From Astrocystis sublimbata (Eukaryota; Ascomycota; Sordariomycetes; Xylariales; Xylariaceae): a DNA stretch of 64,000 nt. Position numbers and translations under genes: made by a program. Positions 31,856 to 42,415 of this stretch are shown here, piece by piece. The stretch's first letter is position 1. The number at the start of each line of letters is the position of its first letter. The notes beneath the pieces were generated by a model. That model was not told the DNA's origin and did no database searches. It was given only the letters and a program-made list of their open reading frames with translations. The stretch spans positions 372,001 through 436,000 of the forward strand of contig JAJNNY010000012.1 of NCBI GenBank assembly GCA_022453515.1, read 5' to 3'.

Positions 31856-32540
31856 TCGTCGCGATTGCTCCTCAGGGGCTGGTGAGCGATGAATAGGACT
31901 ATGGGAACAGCCGAGCACGGCACTACGTATGGACTAGATCGTCATGCATTGGTAGAATAGTTGAATCTTCGGATAGAGTACCAAGGTATTATTAGGAAAG
32001 CAACTTTAGAGTTGCATGGCCAATCGCAATGGAACGATTTCCAGCATCCCCGTATCATTCCAACCCTCGCATCAGCAGAGGCACGGTGAGCAGGGGGGCA
32101 GGGTCAGCTTCAGTGCCGAGCTCTCTACCCCCGACACTCTACTCCATGTCAGGCTTAGTGTGCGAGGATCCTGGTAAGGCTGTGCCGTCGCCGACATAGG
32201 CTGTAGCATCACGTCTGCTGCGACTATCGACGACAACATACGCATAATAACAATAAGCTCGTCTTGAATCATCAAACCTTCAAGCAGTCTAGTGTGCGAG
32301 GGCGCTGTGACAATGCCTACCACAAGCATGCCGTATCCTCAGGGGCACGGTCAGCACCGCGCAGTCGCAGCGATGGGCAGCTGATGGAAGCATGAAGGAG
32401 ACAGGAAACATAAAAGGGAGATATGCCAGCGCCGGTTCTTGTAGTGCCTGTCAACACAATACAGCACTGGCTCTTGACGTTTCATTATATTGTCCCTCTC
32501 AACTCTCACGGTGTTTACTACTCCGGCAAAAGACAGCAAG
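31856..32540. other. divergent intergenic region
   Basis: About 0.7 kb between the zinc-cluster gene (minus) and the amidohydrolase gene (plus), likely holding both promoters. No specific site was recognised. Confidence 0.4.
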
Positions 32541-33803
32541 ATGAAGACGAAACAGCTACTCTTGCGACAACTCGTCTTCCTGGCGTCAGCGTCAGACATT
32601 TTGGCATGCTCACCAACAGCTGCACACAAATTGACTGTTCGTGACATCCAACATCAAGCATCCACGCGGCCTGTCCCACTTCCGTCTACCAAGACAGCCG
32701 TCCGGAAAGTTCGTGTGTTCAACGGCCAGGGCTTCACCGATCCGCAAACAGTGATATTTGCGGATGGCCTCATCACGTCAGACTCCGAGGACATCGAGAC
32801 CGTACTGGAAGAACCCGAGAAATTCCTCATCCCCGGACTGATCGACGCCCATGTTCACGTGCCGGACATCACCGGCCTTGCCGGCATCACCTCTTACGGC
32901 GTGACGACCGTATTGAACATGGGATGCAGCGACTACGCCGTCTGCACCGCGCTGAAACACCACAACCAGACAGATCTCGCCTCGCTCCTCTCTGCAGGCG
33001 TAGCGGCCATAGGCAACGGGACGAGCAACGGCGCGCTCCAGCCTCCGGCAGACCAGCTCGTATACCCAGACACAGACCTGCCGTCGCTCGTGTCGTGGGC
33101 CTTTGGCAACGGGAGCGACTACTACAAGCTCATAGCCAAGCCGGCAAGCCTGACGCAGGCCCAGCAAGACACCCTCGTGTCGACAGCACACGGCGTCTTC
33201 AAATGGCAGACCATGACGCATGCATCTGATATCGAGTCTTTCAACCAAGCGGTGGCATCGCGCAGTGACGGGCTGCAGCACATCCCCGACGACGGAATTC
33301 TATCCAACAGCACCATAGCCGCGATCAAGCGCAATCACCAGTTCGTCACCCCTACCATGAACCTCTTTCAGTACGGCTACAGCAACCCGGCCGTGCTCGC
33401 CTTCCTCGGCCGCACGAACGGCGCAAACGCCTCATACGTTAACGTGGAGGAGAACGTGAGGAGACTGCACGGCGCTGGCGTGCCCATTCTCGCGGGCACT
33501 GACGCCGTGGGCGCCGTCGCGCCGGGCCTGGAGCTTCCCTTTGGAAGTACGCTGCATGACGAGCTGCGACTCTTGCATGGCGTCGGGCTCACGCGGCTTG
33601 AGGCGTTGAGGGCCGCCACGGTTGAGACGGCGGTGTGGCATCGCTTGTGTGATCGGGGTGAGATCAAGGTGGGCAAGCGCGCTGATCTGGTGCTTCTGAA
33701 TTCGAATCCGCTTTTGAATATTTCGAACACGAGGGATATAGCGAGGGTGTGGGTTGGAGGGGTTGAAGTTCGGGATGTGGCTGGACTTACCCAGTCTTCT
33801 TGA
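32541..33803 (+). CDS. secreted amidohydrolase-family enzyme (420 aa)
   Basis: The start at 32541 is chosen because it begins a clear signal peptide (MKTKQLLLRQLVFLASASDILA). The mature protein follows the imidazolonepropionase-like amidohydrolase plan: LIPGLIDAHVH (HxH metal ligands at about residues 104 and 106), DYYKLI with the likely bridging Lys, two further His (MTHASD and LQHIPDDG), and the late Asp in GVPILAGTDAVG. It ends with the composite beta-sandwich RADLVLLNSNPLLNI. The family hydrolyses amide or ester bonds using one or two divalent metals; the substrate is unknown. Several N-x-S/T sites (NGTSN, NGSDY, NASY) fit secretion. No introns. An upstream in-frame ATG does not give a better signal. 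Confidence 0.85.
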   Translation: MKTKQLLLRQLVFLASASDILACSPTAAHKLTVRDIQHQASTRPVPLPSTKTAVRKVRVFNGQGFTDPQTVIFADGLITSDSEDIETVLEEPEKFLIPGLIDAHVHVPDITGLAGITSYGVTTVLNMGCSDYAVCTALKHHNQTDLASLLSAGVAAIGNGTSNGALQPPADQLVYPDTDLPSLVSWAFGNGSDYYKLIAKPASLTQAQQDTLVSTAHGVFKWQTMTHASDIESFNQAVASRSDGLQHIPDDGILSNSTIAAIKRNHQFVTPTMNLFQYGYSNPAVLAFLGRTNGANASYVNVEENVRRLHGAGVPILAGTDAVGAVAPGLELPFGSTLHDELRLLHGVGLTRLEALRAATVETAVWHRLCDRGEIKVGKRADLVLLNSNPLLNISNTRDIARVWVGGVEVRDVAGLTQSS

Positions 33804-35538
33804 TTCATGGCAGGGTTCTCCGGAGTAGAATGCAAAGTTGATAGGTGCATCGGCGAGGAACAGCAACATACCTGCCAGCCAAATTTGTACACCATATGGC
33901 TTTTTTATGAGACTAGACATTTTCTCCTCAAAAGATTGAGAATTTCATGGCTCAATGAGAAAGAAAACAAAAACAAGAGAGAGATCAATCAATACACGCG
34001 ATTTTGCAGCTTCGTAGAAAGTGGTAAGACAACAGAAGTGTTTTGGGGAGTTGAAGGACATTTGCGCTTGAGAACATGTACAACAAGCTGTAAGTCTACC
34101 TAGGTATCTAGACTGCTCATTCTGAAGACATCCGAGATGCTGCCTGTAGGAGCTGCATTGCGCTACCTACTCAAGCTTGTAGAAGTGTTAGCACCTTCCT
34201 ATTGTTTGCAATCATGGGTGAAAAAGGAGAACGAAGATCTTATCCGATCCGATCATCCGACACCATGCTGACTGACCCTGGCTTCCCGTGCTGTCATCGG
34301 CGGTAGCGTCGGGATCTCGCTTGATCTCGCAGATCAACTGCGAAGCATACGGATATGCGTCTTGAGCGCAGACGAGTTATAGCCACGGCTTGCTTTTCAC
34401 AGAGCCAGTGTTGGGATTAAGAGCTTGAGGCACAGCTCATTTGACCGAGTGGGCTTCCCGCCAAAATGGAACATACGATGCGATACCATTCTATCAATTT
34501 GTCCTTATCACATCTTCCCATGTGCAGACACTGTACAAAAAGCCTGTCGCAGTATGTCATTTAGTAGTGGACTCAAGGCCTAGGGTCTTTTTACCTGTAT
34601 TGGAGTTCCCGACTTGCTAACTAGATTACCTGAGGCTATTACCTATGGTAGACATTTCATTTTGTAAGGTCGTGCTATACGGAGTCAACTGTAAATGAGT
34701 ACGAGATACATATACTGTACTGTAGCACTAGATAGGGAGTTGTAGATTTTCATCGTATGGAAATGTTGACGCTAAGTCCAGCTACGGCTACGGCTATTCA
34801 GCCGTCTATGTGGAGGAGAGTGATCTAAAATTGAATTTATCAGCTGAAAGAGAACCATGCTGCGCTGCCGTAATTCCCAGTTTTTGCCTGTCAGCCACAC
34901 AGGGGATCGGCCGACCAGTAAGTGATAAGCAAATCCCCAGCTGAGAGGTGTGGGACGGTAAGCCAAGCTTGAACTACAATTGCAACAACAATAACACACT
35001 ACCCACATACATAAACATCTGTGAACACTTCGCTGTGACCAAGCTCATGATAACTGTCTTGATTGTGTTTCTTCGGCAATAGCGTGCATCAGCTACAATA
35101 GTCCTATATATCAAACCCTGGTTAACATGGTGTTGAATCTGACTCCCGACGGCTAGTGCCCGCCTTGCTGACTGTTGTCTAGAAGCATCCCCTGTCGAAG
35201 GATCGCCTCAGGGGGCCAAGAAGTACTAATCATAGTAGCAGCCTTGACAAATCACGATTGACATGTGGTAGAATAATTCAATATGAGTCCGTAGCGTGAT
35301 CAGGCCTAGGGATTCCTATTAAACATGACGAGCCGGGTGCATAAAGTGGAAATTGGGTGGTTTGCCCGTTTGCATGTATTTTGCTCTCGCCCTGCTGCTG
35401 TCTCTGCTGGATCAATTTCTATCCCTCCTGCGATTACAGAACACCGATCGTCAACGTCTCGTGAACGCGAAAATGTGGCAGAACCCGAAACTCAAGCAAC
35501 AGACAGCCAACAAAGTGGAGGAAACCGGGACTAACACA
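33804..35538. other. intergenic (1.7 kb)
   Basis: No gene supported. It includes a TACCTAGGTA palindrome at 34095-34104. The last ~170 bp form an open frame in phase with the next gene (ATGs at 35374 and 35473), so its 5' end may lie there. Confidence 0.45.
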
Positions 35539-36901
35539 ATGAGACGATTACATCCGAGCGGGAAGCCGGCGCCGCGCCCGGTCAGCTGGAGCGCGGTTCC
35601 GGCCGACGACCCGTCTGCGCATGAGCAAATGATCAAGTTTGTCTCCGAGTCGATAGTGTGCGATATCCAAGGCAACATCAGCAGCGGATTCATGAGACAA
35701 GTGCAGGCGTCCAAGAAGAGCGGCATGTCCCCCCTCGACAAGGCAGAACGAATGCGCATCATTCGCAAGATGCGATCGACATTGGAGCGCCTTACAGAGG
35801 AGCTGGGACAGCAATTCTTCGAGGAATTCCGCGAGAGGCCGGCTGTTGGCCGCTGGTATGATTCTTGGTTGTCGAACGAAACGCCGCAGTTCCTGCGTTG
35901 GGAGCAAGAATGGGCCCTCACACCCGAAGAGAGCATGCTCATGACCGACGCCCGAAGCATCGACGCTCGTAGCATTCGCAGCTTCGACGCGCGTAGCGCC
36001 TGCGGCAGCACTGATGGTCGTGTATTTGGATCCGAAAGCACACCCGAGATCAAGGTGGATTTCGAGGAGAGTGTCGTGGAGTCTGAGGATACCCAGTCGT
36101 TGGCGCCGATACCCGAATACAGACCGGATGCGCGGGTAACCGAGGTAAGCCGCGAACCACCGCCCACGTACCGAGCTGCGATCCGACTAACATGAATTGT
36201 AGAAGAAAACAGATGGCCCAGCGCCAACTTCTATGGGCTGCCAGTGCCATAACGGGCACGAGAACGACGCGGAGCACGCTCACCTCTGCCAGACCTGTGC
36301 CTGCAGCAACCAGGGGTACGGATGCATTGCCTCGTGTGGATGCGACGAGACGTGTCAGAACAACTTCAACAACATCGCGCTCGACAACATCCTCGGCGGC
36401 GCCAACCTCTCGCTCGACCCCTGTTTCATCACCTACCTGCAAAAACACAAGCAAGACGAAAACCAGATACTCACGCTTGACTACCTCTTTGAGCACGTTC
36501 TGACAGGCCTCGACTACGTCCCGGACGGCAACGACGAGGCCATCGACGCGTGGAGGGTGCAATGGGAGACAGGCTACAGCGGGCCGGATCCGGAGGCGCA
36601 GACAGAGAAGCTGCAGCGCGAACTGCTTCGTCTAGGCCTCGGACTCGGCGACAGGAGCAACGGGGCGTGGTTCTTCTCGTTCTGCTACAGCAGCAGCGAG
36701 CGCATCGGAAGCTGGCAGCAGAGCCAGCAGATATGGCATTGCCGAGACTGCGGGAGCTGCAGTGAGCGGCCAGAGTGGCACTGCGGGACGTGCAACAAAT
36801 GCACGTACGGGAGCGCAATCCCTTGTGCTGGATGTGGAGGAGTCTCGGATCTGTACCACGAAGAACACAACAAGAAGGGCGTCGCGAACAACTGGATTTA
36901 A
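35539..36901 (+). CDS. Cys-rich putative zinc-binding protein (434 aa)
   Basis: Exons 35539-36144 and 36203-36901; the 58-nt intron has GTAAGC, a CTAAC branch and TTGTAG, and joining keeps the frame. The N-terminal half is hydrophilic, with helix EQMIKFVSESIVCDIQGNIS and a repeat-like TDARSIDARSIRSFDARS. The second half carries two cysteine arrays. One lies just after the splice (GCQCHNGHE..HLCQTCACSNQGYGC..CGCDETC). The other is near the end (WHCRDCGSC, WHCGTCNKCTYG, IPCAGCGG), with paired CxxC knuckles as in zinc-binding folds. I do not recognise the family; a nuclear or RNA/DNA-binding role would be a guess. The downstream exon could be called a separate gene from the ATG at 36233, but the intron argues for one gene. 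Start alternatives: 35374, 35473. Confidence 0.6.
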
Positions 36902-38410
36902 GGACTTTGATCACCGAAGCTGCATCATCCTTGGTGAGGCTCAAGCATACCAGTGGAAGGGAGCCTGCATGACAGGAGCAGTCCAAATGCTGTTGAAGAG
37001 ATGAGCAATTATCTGGGGCCGTGAAGGTCGGCATTATTACCCACCGGAGTGGGAAGGTGAAGAAGATTTTGGCTGCGGATGACTTTGTATGGAGACGCAT
37101 ACATGACAACGTCAGCGCGGAGGCCGGGACAACATGGCGATATTATCGGGACTCGATGCACAGAAACCGGCACATGGCCACGAGGTTTGTATATAGAAGC
37201 ATATGGCCCACACTCCTTGATACAGTTTCCTTGCAAGCGTCAGTTGTGTACATATTTGAAGCGGGTGGATTTGGGACGTCCAGTAGAGGCGAGGGCGAGG
37301 GTGTTCTGTATAAACTGGGGTGGATGCATGTTTAGGTACCGAGCATGGTAGCTTTTGCTGCTGAGATTCGGAATTGTAGATATTTTATTAGTCGCTACTT
37401 GTCGTATATATATATATATATATTCTCTGTCCCTTTTTTCGTTTAGAGTGTGTTGCATGGTTAACCTTCGAGTTGTTTGGAGATTTCCTTTTCGATGTAA
37501 GTAGGTGAGTGATGTAAGTTGAAAGGGACCTGCCTAGGTCTTGTGAGTCTGTAACGGGGGGCCGGAGCAGGCAGCAGTAATCAACCAGTCGAGCCAGTCA
37601 CGGTCTTAGACACAACAACTTGAATGCAGTCTCCGACTGTAAGCACGATGACTTGAACTATTACTACATCCATGGGAGCCTTTCCATGAGTAACGAGTTC
37701 CATTTGTCAATCATGAGTCGAGAATCATTTACAATACACAATATTGAAGGCCGTTCCCCAAGGTTCAATTGTGTTCTGATGAAGCATTAGGTAACCTACC
37801 TCGTTTAGTACTTTCGGTTTGTGCTTATGGTATAGCGCACTAGGTCCCTTTTCGGAAAGACGCTCTTTCGTAGCGCAATAAAGTGCATGTACCAAGAATG
37901 GGCTAGTACTATCTAGGTAGTCTTTTGATAGATATCAAATAGGAGGCGAGAGGCGGCTCGCTCGGCCCACTGCTCGCGTCTTGTCTGTCGAGTCTGTCTG
38001 TCTGTCTGTCGAGCTGTCTAGGCCCCTCCACATCCGACGGCGACCCACGACCAGCAAGCATCAGCACCACGGCCAACCTTGGACTAGGAGGTCGAAGCAT
38101 ACAGAGCTTACTTACATTCAGATTGTACTGTACCAACCGCACTCGCACTACCTACTCCCGGAGCTCTCCCTTATCACGTCATTACCTGCAATATACCATC
38201 GCCATCGCAATAACTCACCACCGCGACTACACTACAGACTACAGACTACAATTACGAATTGAGATTAAACTTCGAGCAGACTCACGAGCAGACTCACGAG
38301 CACATCCTACGTCGTCGGTTGCGCGCCCTCGCTGTTCCTCCACGCCCCGAGCATCGACAACAATGAGGTCGCGCTCATGAGTGCCCCCCTTCGTCTGAAG
38401 GAGTGCCATC
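36902..38410. other. intergenic with simple repeats
   Basis: About 1.5 kb. It contains a TA dinucleotide run (37405-37423) and TCTG repeats (about 37993-38010) in the probable 5' region of the next gene. No gene supported. Confidence 0.5.
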
Positions 38411-40954
38411 ATGCCGCCCGACGGACGCTCCACCAACATCCGTGTCTTCATAAAATGGGATGACCAGACCGTCTTCGCCGGCGAGGACATCCGCTGCCAC
38501 ATCACCTTCAAGAATGTTGCTCCCAGCCCCTCGGCGAGCCAACAGTTGACCCCGAACCGCCGCCAGCCCTCGCAATCCTCGCCGCGATCCGATCGAACGA
38601 GACAGCCCTCGCCCTTGCTGAGCCCTCGCGCCGGCTCCGGCTCCGGGTCTATAGCCAATGGCTCGACACCGCCCGGCTCTGCCCGCAGCCACCGCTCGAC
38701 CCTGTCTCTCAACGTGCCGTCTACCGGCTCGCGCCTGAGGAACAGTATCCAGCAATGGCCGCCCATGCCCCAGCCGCCGCCGCCTACCCAGGCCTCCGGT
38801 CATGCCCACAAGCGCTCTCTTTCCATCGTGTCCATGGGATCCAATGCTACCGTCGACGAGCACATGTACACCAATGGCGCCCAAACAAAACCCCAGCGCC
38901 CCGGTCGCGGTCACGGCCGCTCCGCCAGTCTCCAGATCATACCGCGCAATAACGGAACGACGAACGGGCCTCCGTCGGCCGCACTGCCGCGTCGATCGCC
39001 TTTCAGCGCCGAGGGCTCTCCCGTCTTCAACAACCATTCGTTTCCCCCTTCGAAGCTTGGGACGGGTCAAGGGGTAGGAACTTTGGCGACCCCGAGTACC
39101 CCAGGCTTCAACAGATCGCCCACAAGGAGGAAGCCCTCAGGCCCCATGGCCGACTTCAAGTTTCCTATGACTTCGACAGCTTCTTCGGGCGACGCCGCCG
39201 ACTCTTCCGACGTGGATGATTCGGCTACCACCCCCACCGCCGAGACGATGCCCCAGGTCGCCCTACCTGTCCGCTCGAGGGAGCCGATTCCCACCATCTC
39301 CGAGCATGCCGCACCAGTCGCGCGGGTCTTAGCCACCACGAGCATGGCAGGAGGAACTCCTAGAAGCAGTGGAGAGTTTTACTCCCTCAGCAACAATTCG
39401 TCTGAGACACTGGCCTCGGAATATGTTGCCCATCCGTTTATGGGTGGTGCCAGGAGGCCGCCCCCCCTGCGCCGAGGCTCTGTCATGAATAACATCAATC
39501 TGGCGAAATTGCCGGAATCCTTGATGATGGGTTATGCCCAGGTGCAAGGTTCTTTCACACTGGACGGCTCGCTTGTCAACTTGGGGCCATTCGAAGCCGT
39601 CAAACGGAAGGCGGTTGTGGGTGGGCAGGGTGGTGGTGTGATTGGAGTCGAGTCATCCAGAAGATCTAGTGGCTTCTTGAACGGTTTTGGATGGGGCGGC
39701 CTCGGCAATTCCCTCGGTGAACTTCTGGGCGGCAACGAGTTCAGCAGTATGAAAGACTTGCGAGGTGCAGCGGGCGCAAAGTCTATCCCGCTATTGTCTA
39801 CTCCTCAGTCGATACTGTTCGTGGACCTGCAATTGGCTCCTGGCGAAAGTAAAACCTACGAGTACTCGTTCAAATTACCCAAGGGCTTGCCTCCCTCGCA
39901 CAGGGGCAAGGCAATCAAAATAACTTATACCTTGGTTGTTGGCACCCAGCGTGCTGGCGGCGCGAAGGAGCAGCAAGTCCGGTCCGTTGACATCCCCTTT
40001 CGGGTCCTCGGAAGCGTGAATAGCTATGGCGAGATTCTTGGGCACGACCTGCAATCCCCTTATATCCTACTTCGCGATCAAGCCAAGGTCCTCCCTCACG
40101 AAAAGGAACACAACACATCCATTTCAAAGAAACGGGCCAAGCCCGACCTGCCAGAGTCAACTATGAATGATTTTCTATCCTATGTCGACGAACTTCTAGA
40201 CCGCCCACGAGACGGCATGGGCCTTCTCTCACCTACAGCGACGGCAGCACCTTCTCGCCGCTCATCCTTCATAGGAGGCGAAGCAAATACCGCCAAGCAA
40301 GCAATCGACCTCGCCATCATGCGCTCTAATATGTCATCCGACTCAGGCCAGAGCACCAACCGCTTCTCCATCGCTCGCAACGGCAAGCTCGTCGGCGTCA
40401 TTATGCTCGCACGGCCGGCCTACCGCCTCGGCGAGACCGTGACCATGGCCATAGACTTCACGGGCGCCGAGATCCCCTGCTATGCCGTGCACGCGGCCCT
40501 CGAGACCAGCGAGCACGTCGACCCGTCCCTGGCCCTGCGTAGTGAGGCGAGCGTGCACCGCGTCACGCGCAAGAATCACGCCAGCTCCTCCGAAGCGACC
40601 CTGTTCGCCCGCCGCTTCGTTTTCACGCCCACCATCCCCATATCCGCGACGCCTGAGTTCATGACCAGCGGTCTGACCCTCGAGTGGAAGATCCGCGTCG
40701 AATTCGTGGTCCCCTCGGGCGTCTCCGCCGACGCAGACAACTCCTCCAAGCCAGATGGGGCTCCAAAGGAGGGACATCCCCTGCTGGAGGAGATCCTCCA
40801 CAACGACAAGAGCGGTCTCATCCTTGTCGCGGCGGAGAACCTCGAGTGCGAGGGCTTCGAGGTCGCTGTTCCGTTGCGCGTCTACGGCGCCTTGTGCAGT
40901 GGCCTCGAGAGGCTCGAGCGCGATGAGGCGCTTGAGGAGGGTCTTGTGGTATAG
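38411..40954 (+). CDS. RGP1: Rgp1-like Ypt6/Rab6 GEF subunit (847 aa)
   Basis: The N-terminus NIRVFIKWDDQTVFAGEDI.. is the arrestin-like first strand pair of Rgp1 proteins. A long Ser/Pro-rich disordered linker follows (about residues 40-350). The conserved Rgp1 region resumes from LPESLMMGYAQVQGSF and continues through SILFVDLQLAPGESKTYEYS, KLPKGLPPSHRGKAIKITY, NGKLVGVIMLARPAYRLGE and GLTLEWKIRVEFV. In yeast, Rgp1 with Ric1 forms the Golgi exchange factor for Ypt6 (Rab6) and supports retrograde transport. The gene is one exon. The long insert between the two conserved parts is usual for filamentous fungi. The ATG in CATCATGCCGCCC is the first in frame. Confidence 0.88.
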   Translation: MPPDGRSTNIRVFIKWDDQTVFAGEDIRCHITFKNVAPSPSASQQLTPNRRQPSQSSPRSDRTRQPSPLLSPRAGSGSGSIANGSTPPGSARSHRSTLSLNVPSTGSRLRNSIQQWPPMPQPPPPTQASGHAHKRSLSIVSMGSNATVDEHMYTNGAQTKPQRPGRGHGRSASLQIIPRNNGTTNGPPSAALPRRSPFSAEGSPVFNNHSFPPSKLGTGQGVGTLATPSTPGFNRSPTRRKPSGPMADFKFPMTSTASSGDAADSSDVDDSATTPTAETMPQVALPVRSREPIPTISEHAAPVARVLATTSMAGGTPRSSGEFYSLSNNSSETLASEYVAHPFMGGARRPPPLRRGSVMNNINLAKLPESLMMGYAQVQGSFTLDGSLVNLGPFEAVKRKAVVGGQGGGVIGVESSRRSSGFLNGFGWGGLGNSLGELLGGNEFSSMKDLRGAAGAKSIPLLSTPQSILFVDLQLAPGESKTYEYSFKLPKGLPPSHRGKAIKITYTLVVGTQRAGGAKEQQVRSVDIPFRVLGSVNSYGEILGHDLQSPYILLRDQAKVLPHEKEHNTSISKKRAKPDLPESTMNDFLSYVDELLDRPRDGMGLLSPTATAAPSRRSSFIGGEANTAKQAIDLAIMRSNMSSDSGQSTNRFSIARNGKLVGVIMLARPAYRLGETVTMAIDFTGAEIPCYAVHAALETSEHVDPSLALRSEASVHRVTRKNHASSSEATLFARRFVFTPTIPISATPEFMTSGLTLEWKIRVEFVVPSGVSADADNSSKPDGAPKEGHPLLEEILHNDKSGLILVAAENLECEGFEVAVPLRVYGALCSGLERLERDEALEEGLVV

Positions 40955-42415
40955 ATTCTCTCTTTTTCTTCCCTGCTGCCGGAGAAGGAAAAAGGGAAAA
41001 AGAGAAAAGTCAGTTGGTCCGAAACTTTTTACTACTACTACTGCCAAGGTGTACATGTACATATAGGGCTGCGTTTGTGTGCATGTGTGTGTGAGAGAGA
41101 GTGACATGGTGTGGCTGGATAAAACAACCTGAAATTTATACATTTAGCGAAACGAAAACATATCACCACCTGGGCTCCTGGGCAGAGAGACAAATCCCCA
41201 GGTACAACGAGCAAGGGAACATACTATCTGTTTGCTTTCTTTCTCTTTCTTGGATAGAAAGCGGCCATGAATCAAAACCCTAGTTTCGTTTCTTTCAAAG
41301 ACTCCATCCGTCCCTTAGTTGATCAGGCTAGAGAGAAGAGAAGGGAAGAGAAGAGAGAGAGGTGTTATCATCGTCATGGGTGTATCGGTGGTTTAATAGA
41401 TAAATTGGTGTAGTAGAGCATGTGCTGTAGATTACGTATTAATCCACCCATGGAGTGTGATAAAAAACGAAAATGTTTACTTGGTACACAGGTCTTAGAT
41501 CCAATGTTATGCTTCATGCCGTAATAACTATTATATAACCTATAAACTGCTTTCAAACGAGTTCTGAATAGCTGTATAATCATCATATAATAATCAGAAT
41601 ATACATTGTTTTGATAGATTGATATAGATGGTGACATGTATGTTTCAAAGGGCGCCTGCATTCAATCTTTACACTACATGCCACCCAGGTAGCTTTTGTA
41701 ATGGAACAGGAACCAAGACGTCTGTGAACATGAGCTGTATGATGGCGCAGTTGCTGGCGGGTGTTAGCTCAATCACCCGAATTCTAGCAAATGGACCTGA
41801 ATGAATAGGAGAACCCAGTCTAGCTTCTATTCACACTCGCTTGAAAATGAACAAAAAGAGTGGTGGCTCATCTGTCGGAGCGACTGTGATCTAATGATCT
41901 CTCCTGATAACAGCTTATGCATGGTAATTCTAGCTCTAGCTAAGGTGTGGTGACTGAAATATGAATATGACAAGAGGCGCTTAACCCGAACCCCACTGTC
42001 TAAGGCAGCCCGAACCCAGCCGATGCAATATCATGTTGTGAAACCCGTATAACGCCGTTTGCTTTTCCGTGAGACCTTTCTCCCTCCCTCAATATGTATG
42101 TATGCTATCATGGCGACAAAAGAGGCAGCCAGTCATTGTTCGCTGGTGACTTCCGCTCAAAAGATAAGATCCCTCAACGCCGCCCCTTGGTCTGTAGTCG
42201 CCAGACGCATGCTCCATTAATGAAATATGATGCTGAGTAGGTAGTAGTCTGGCAATAGCCCCTGAGTGATAACCGTCCGTACCTAATTCTCCCGATTCCC
42301 CGTTTAAACAGCCCGATTACGAGGTAGTTGTACAGTATGTTACCAGAGCTCCACGCTCAGAGAAGAAAGCACCAAAAGGGAAACGCAAAAAATGCAATGA
42401 ATGTGGGATGGTGAG
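40955..42415. other. intergenic, convergent 3' flanks
   Basis: About 1.5 kb between the ends of RGP1 (plus) and the WD40 gene (minus). AT-rich around 41.4-41.65 kb. No gene supported. Confidence 0.5.

Noticed and set aside
33377..33920. Long minus-strand frames opposite the amidohydrolase gene
   Set aside because: They mirror GC-rich codons of a clearly recognised plus-strand enzyme and show no domain of their own.
36233..36901. Separate gene starting at the ATG of 36233
   Set aside because: A well-formed in-frame intron (36145-36202) links this exon to the upstream frame, so one gene is more likely.
41925..41950. Stretch GGTAATTCTAGCTCTAGC resembling 18S rRNA
   Set aside because: Only a short partial match, with no flanking rRNA similarity.
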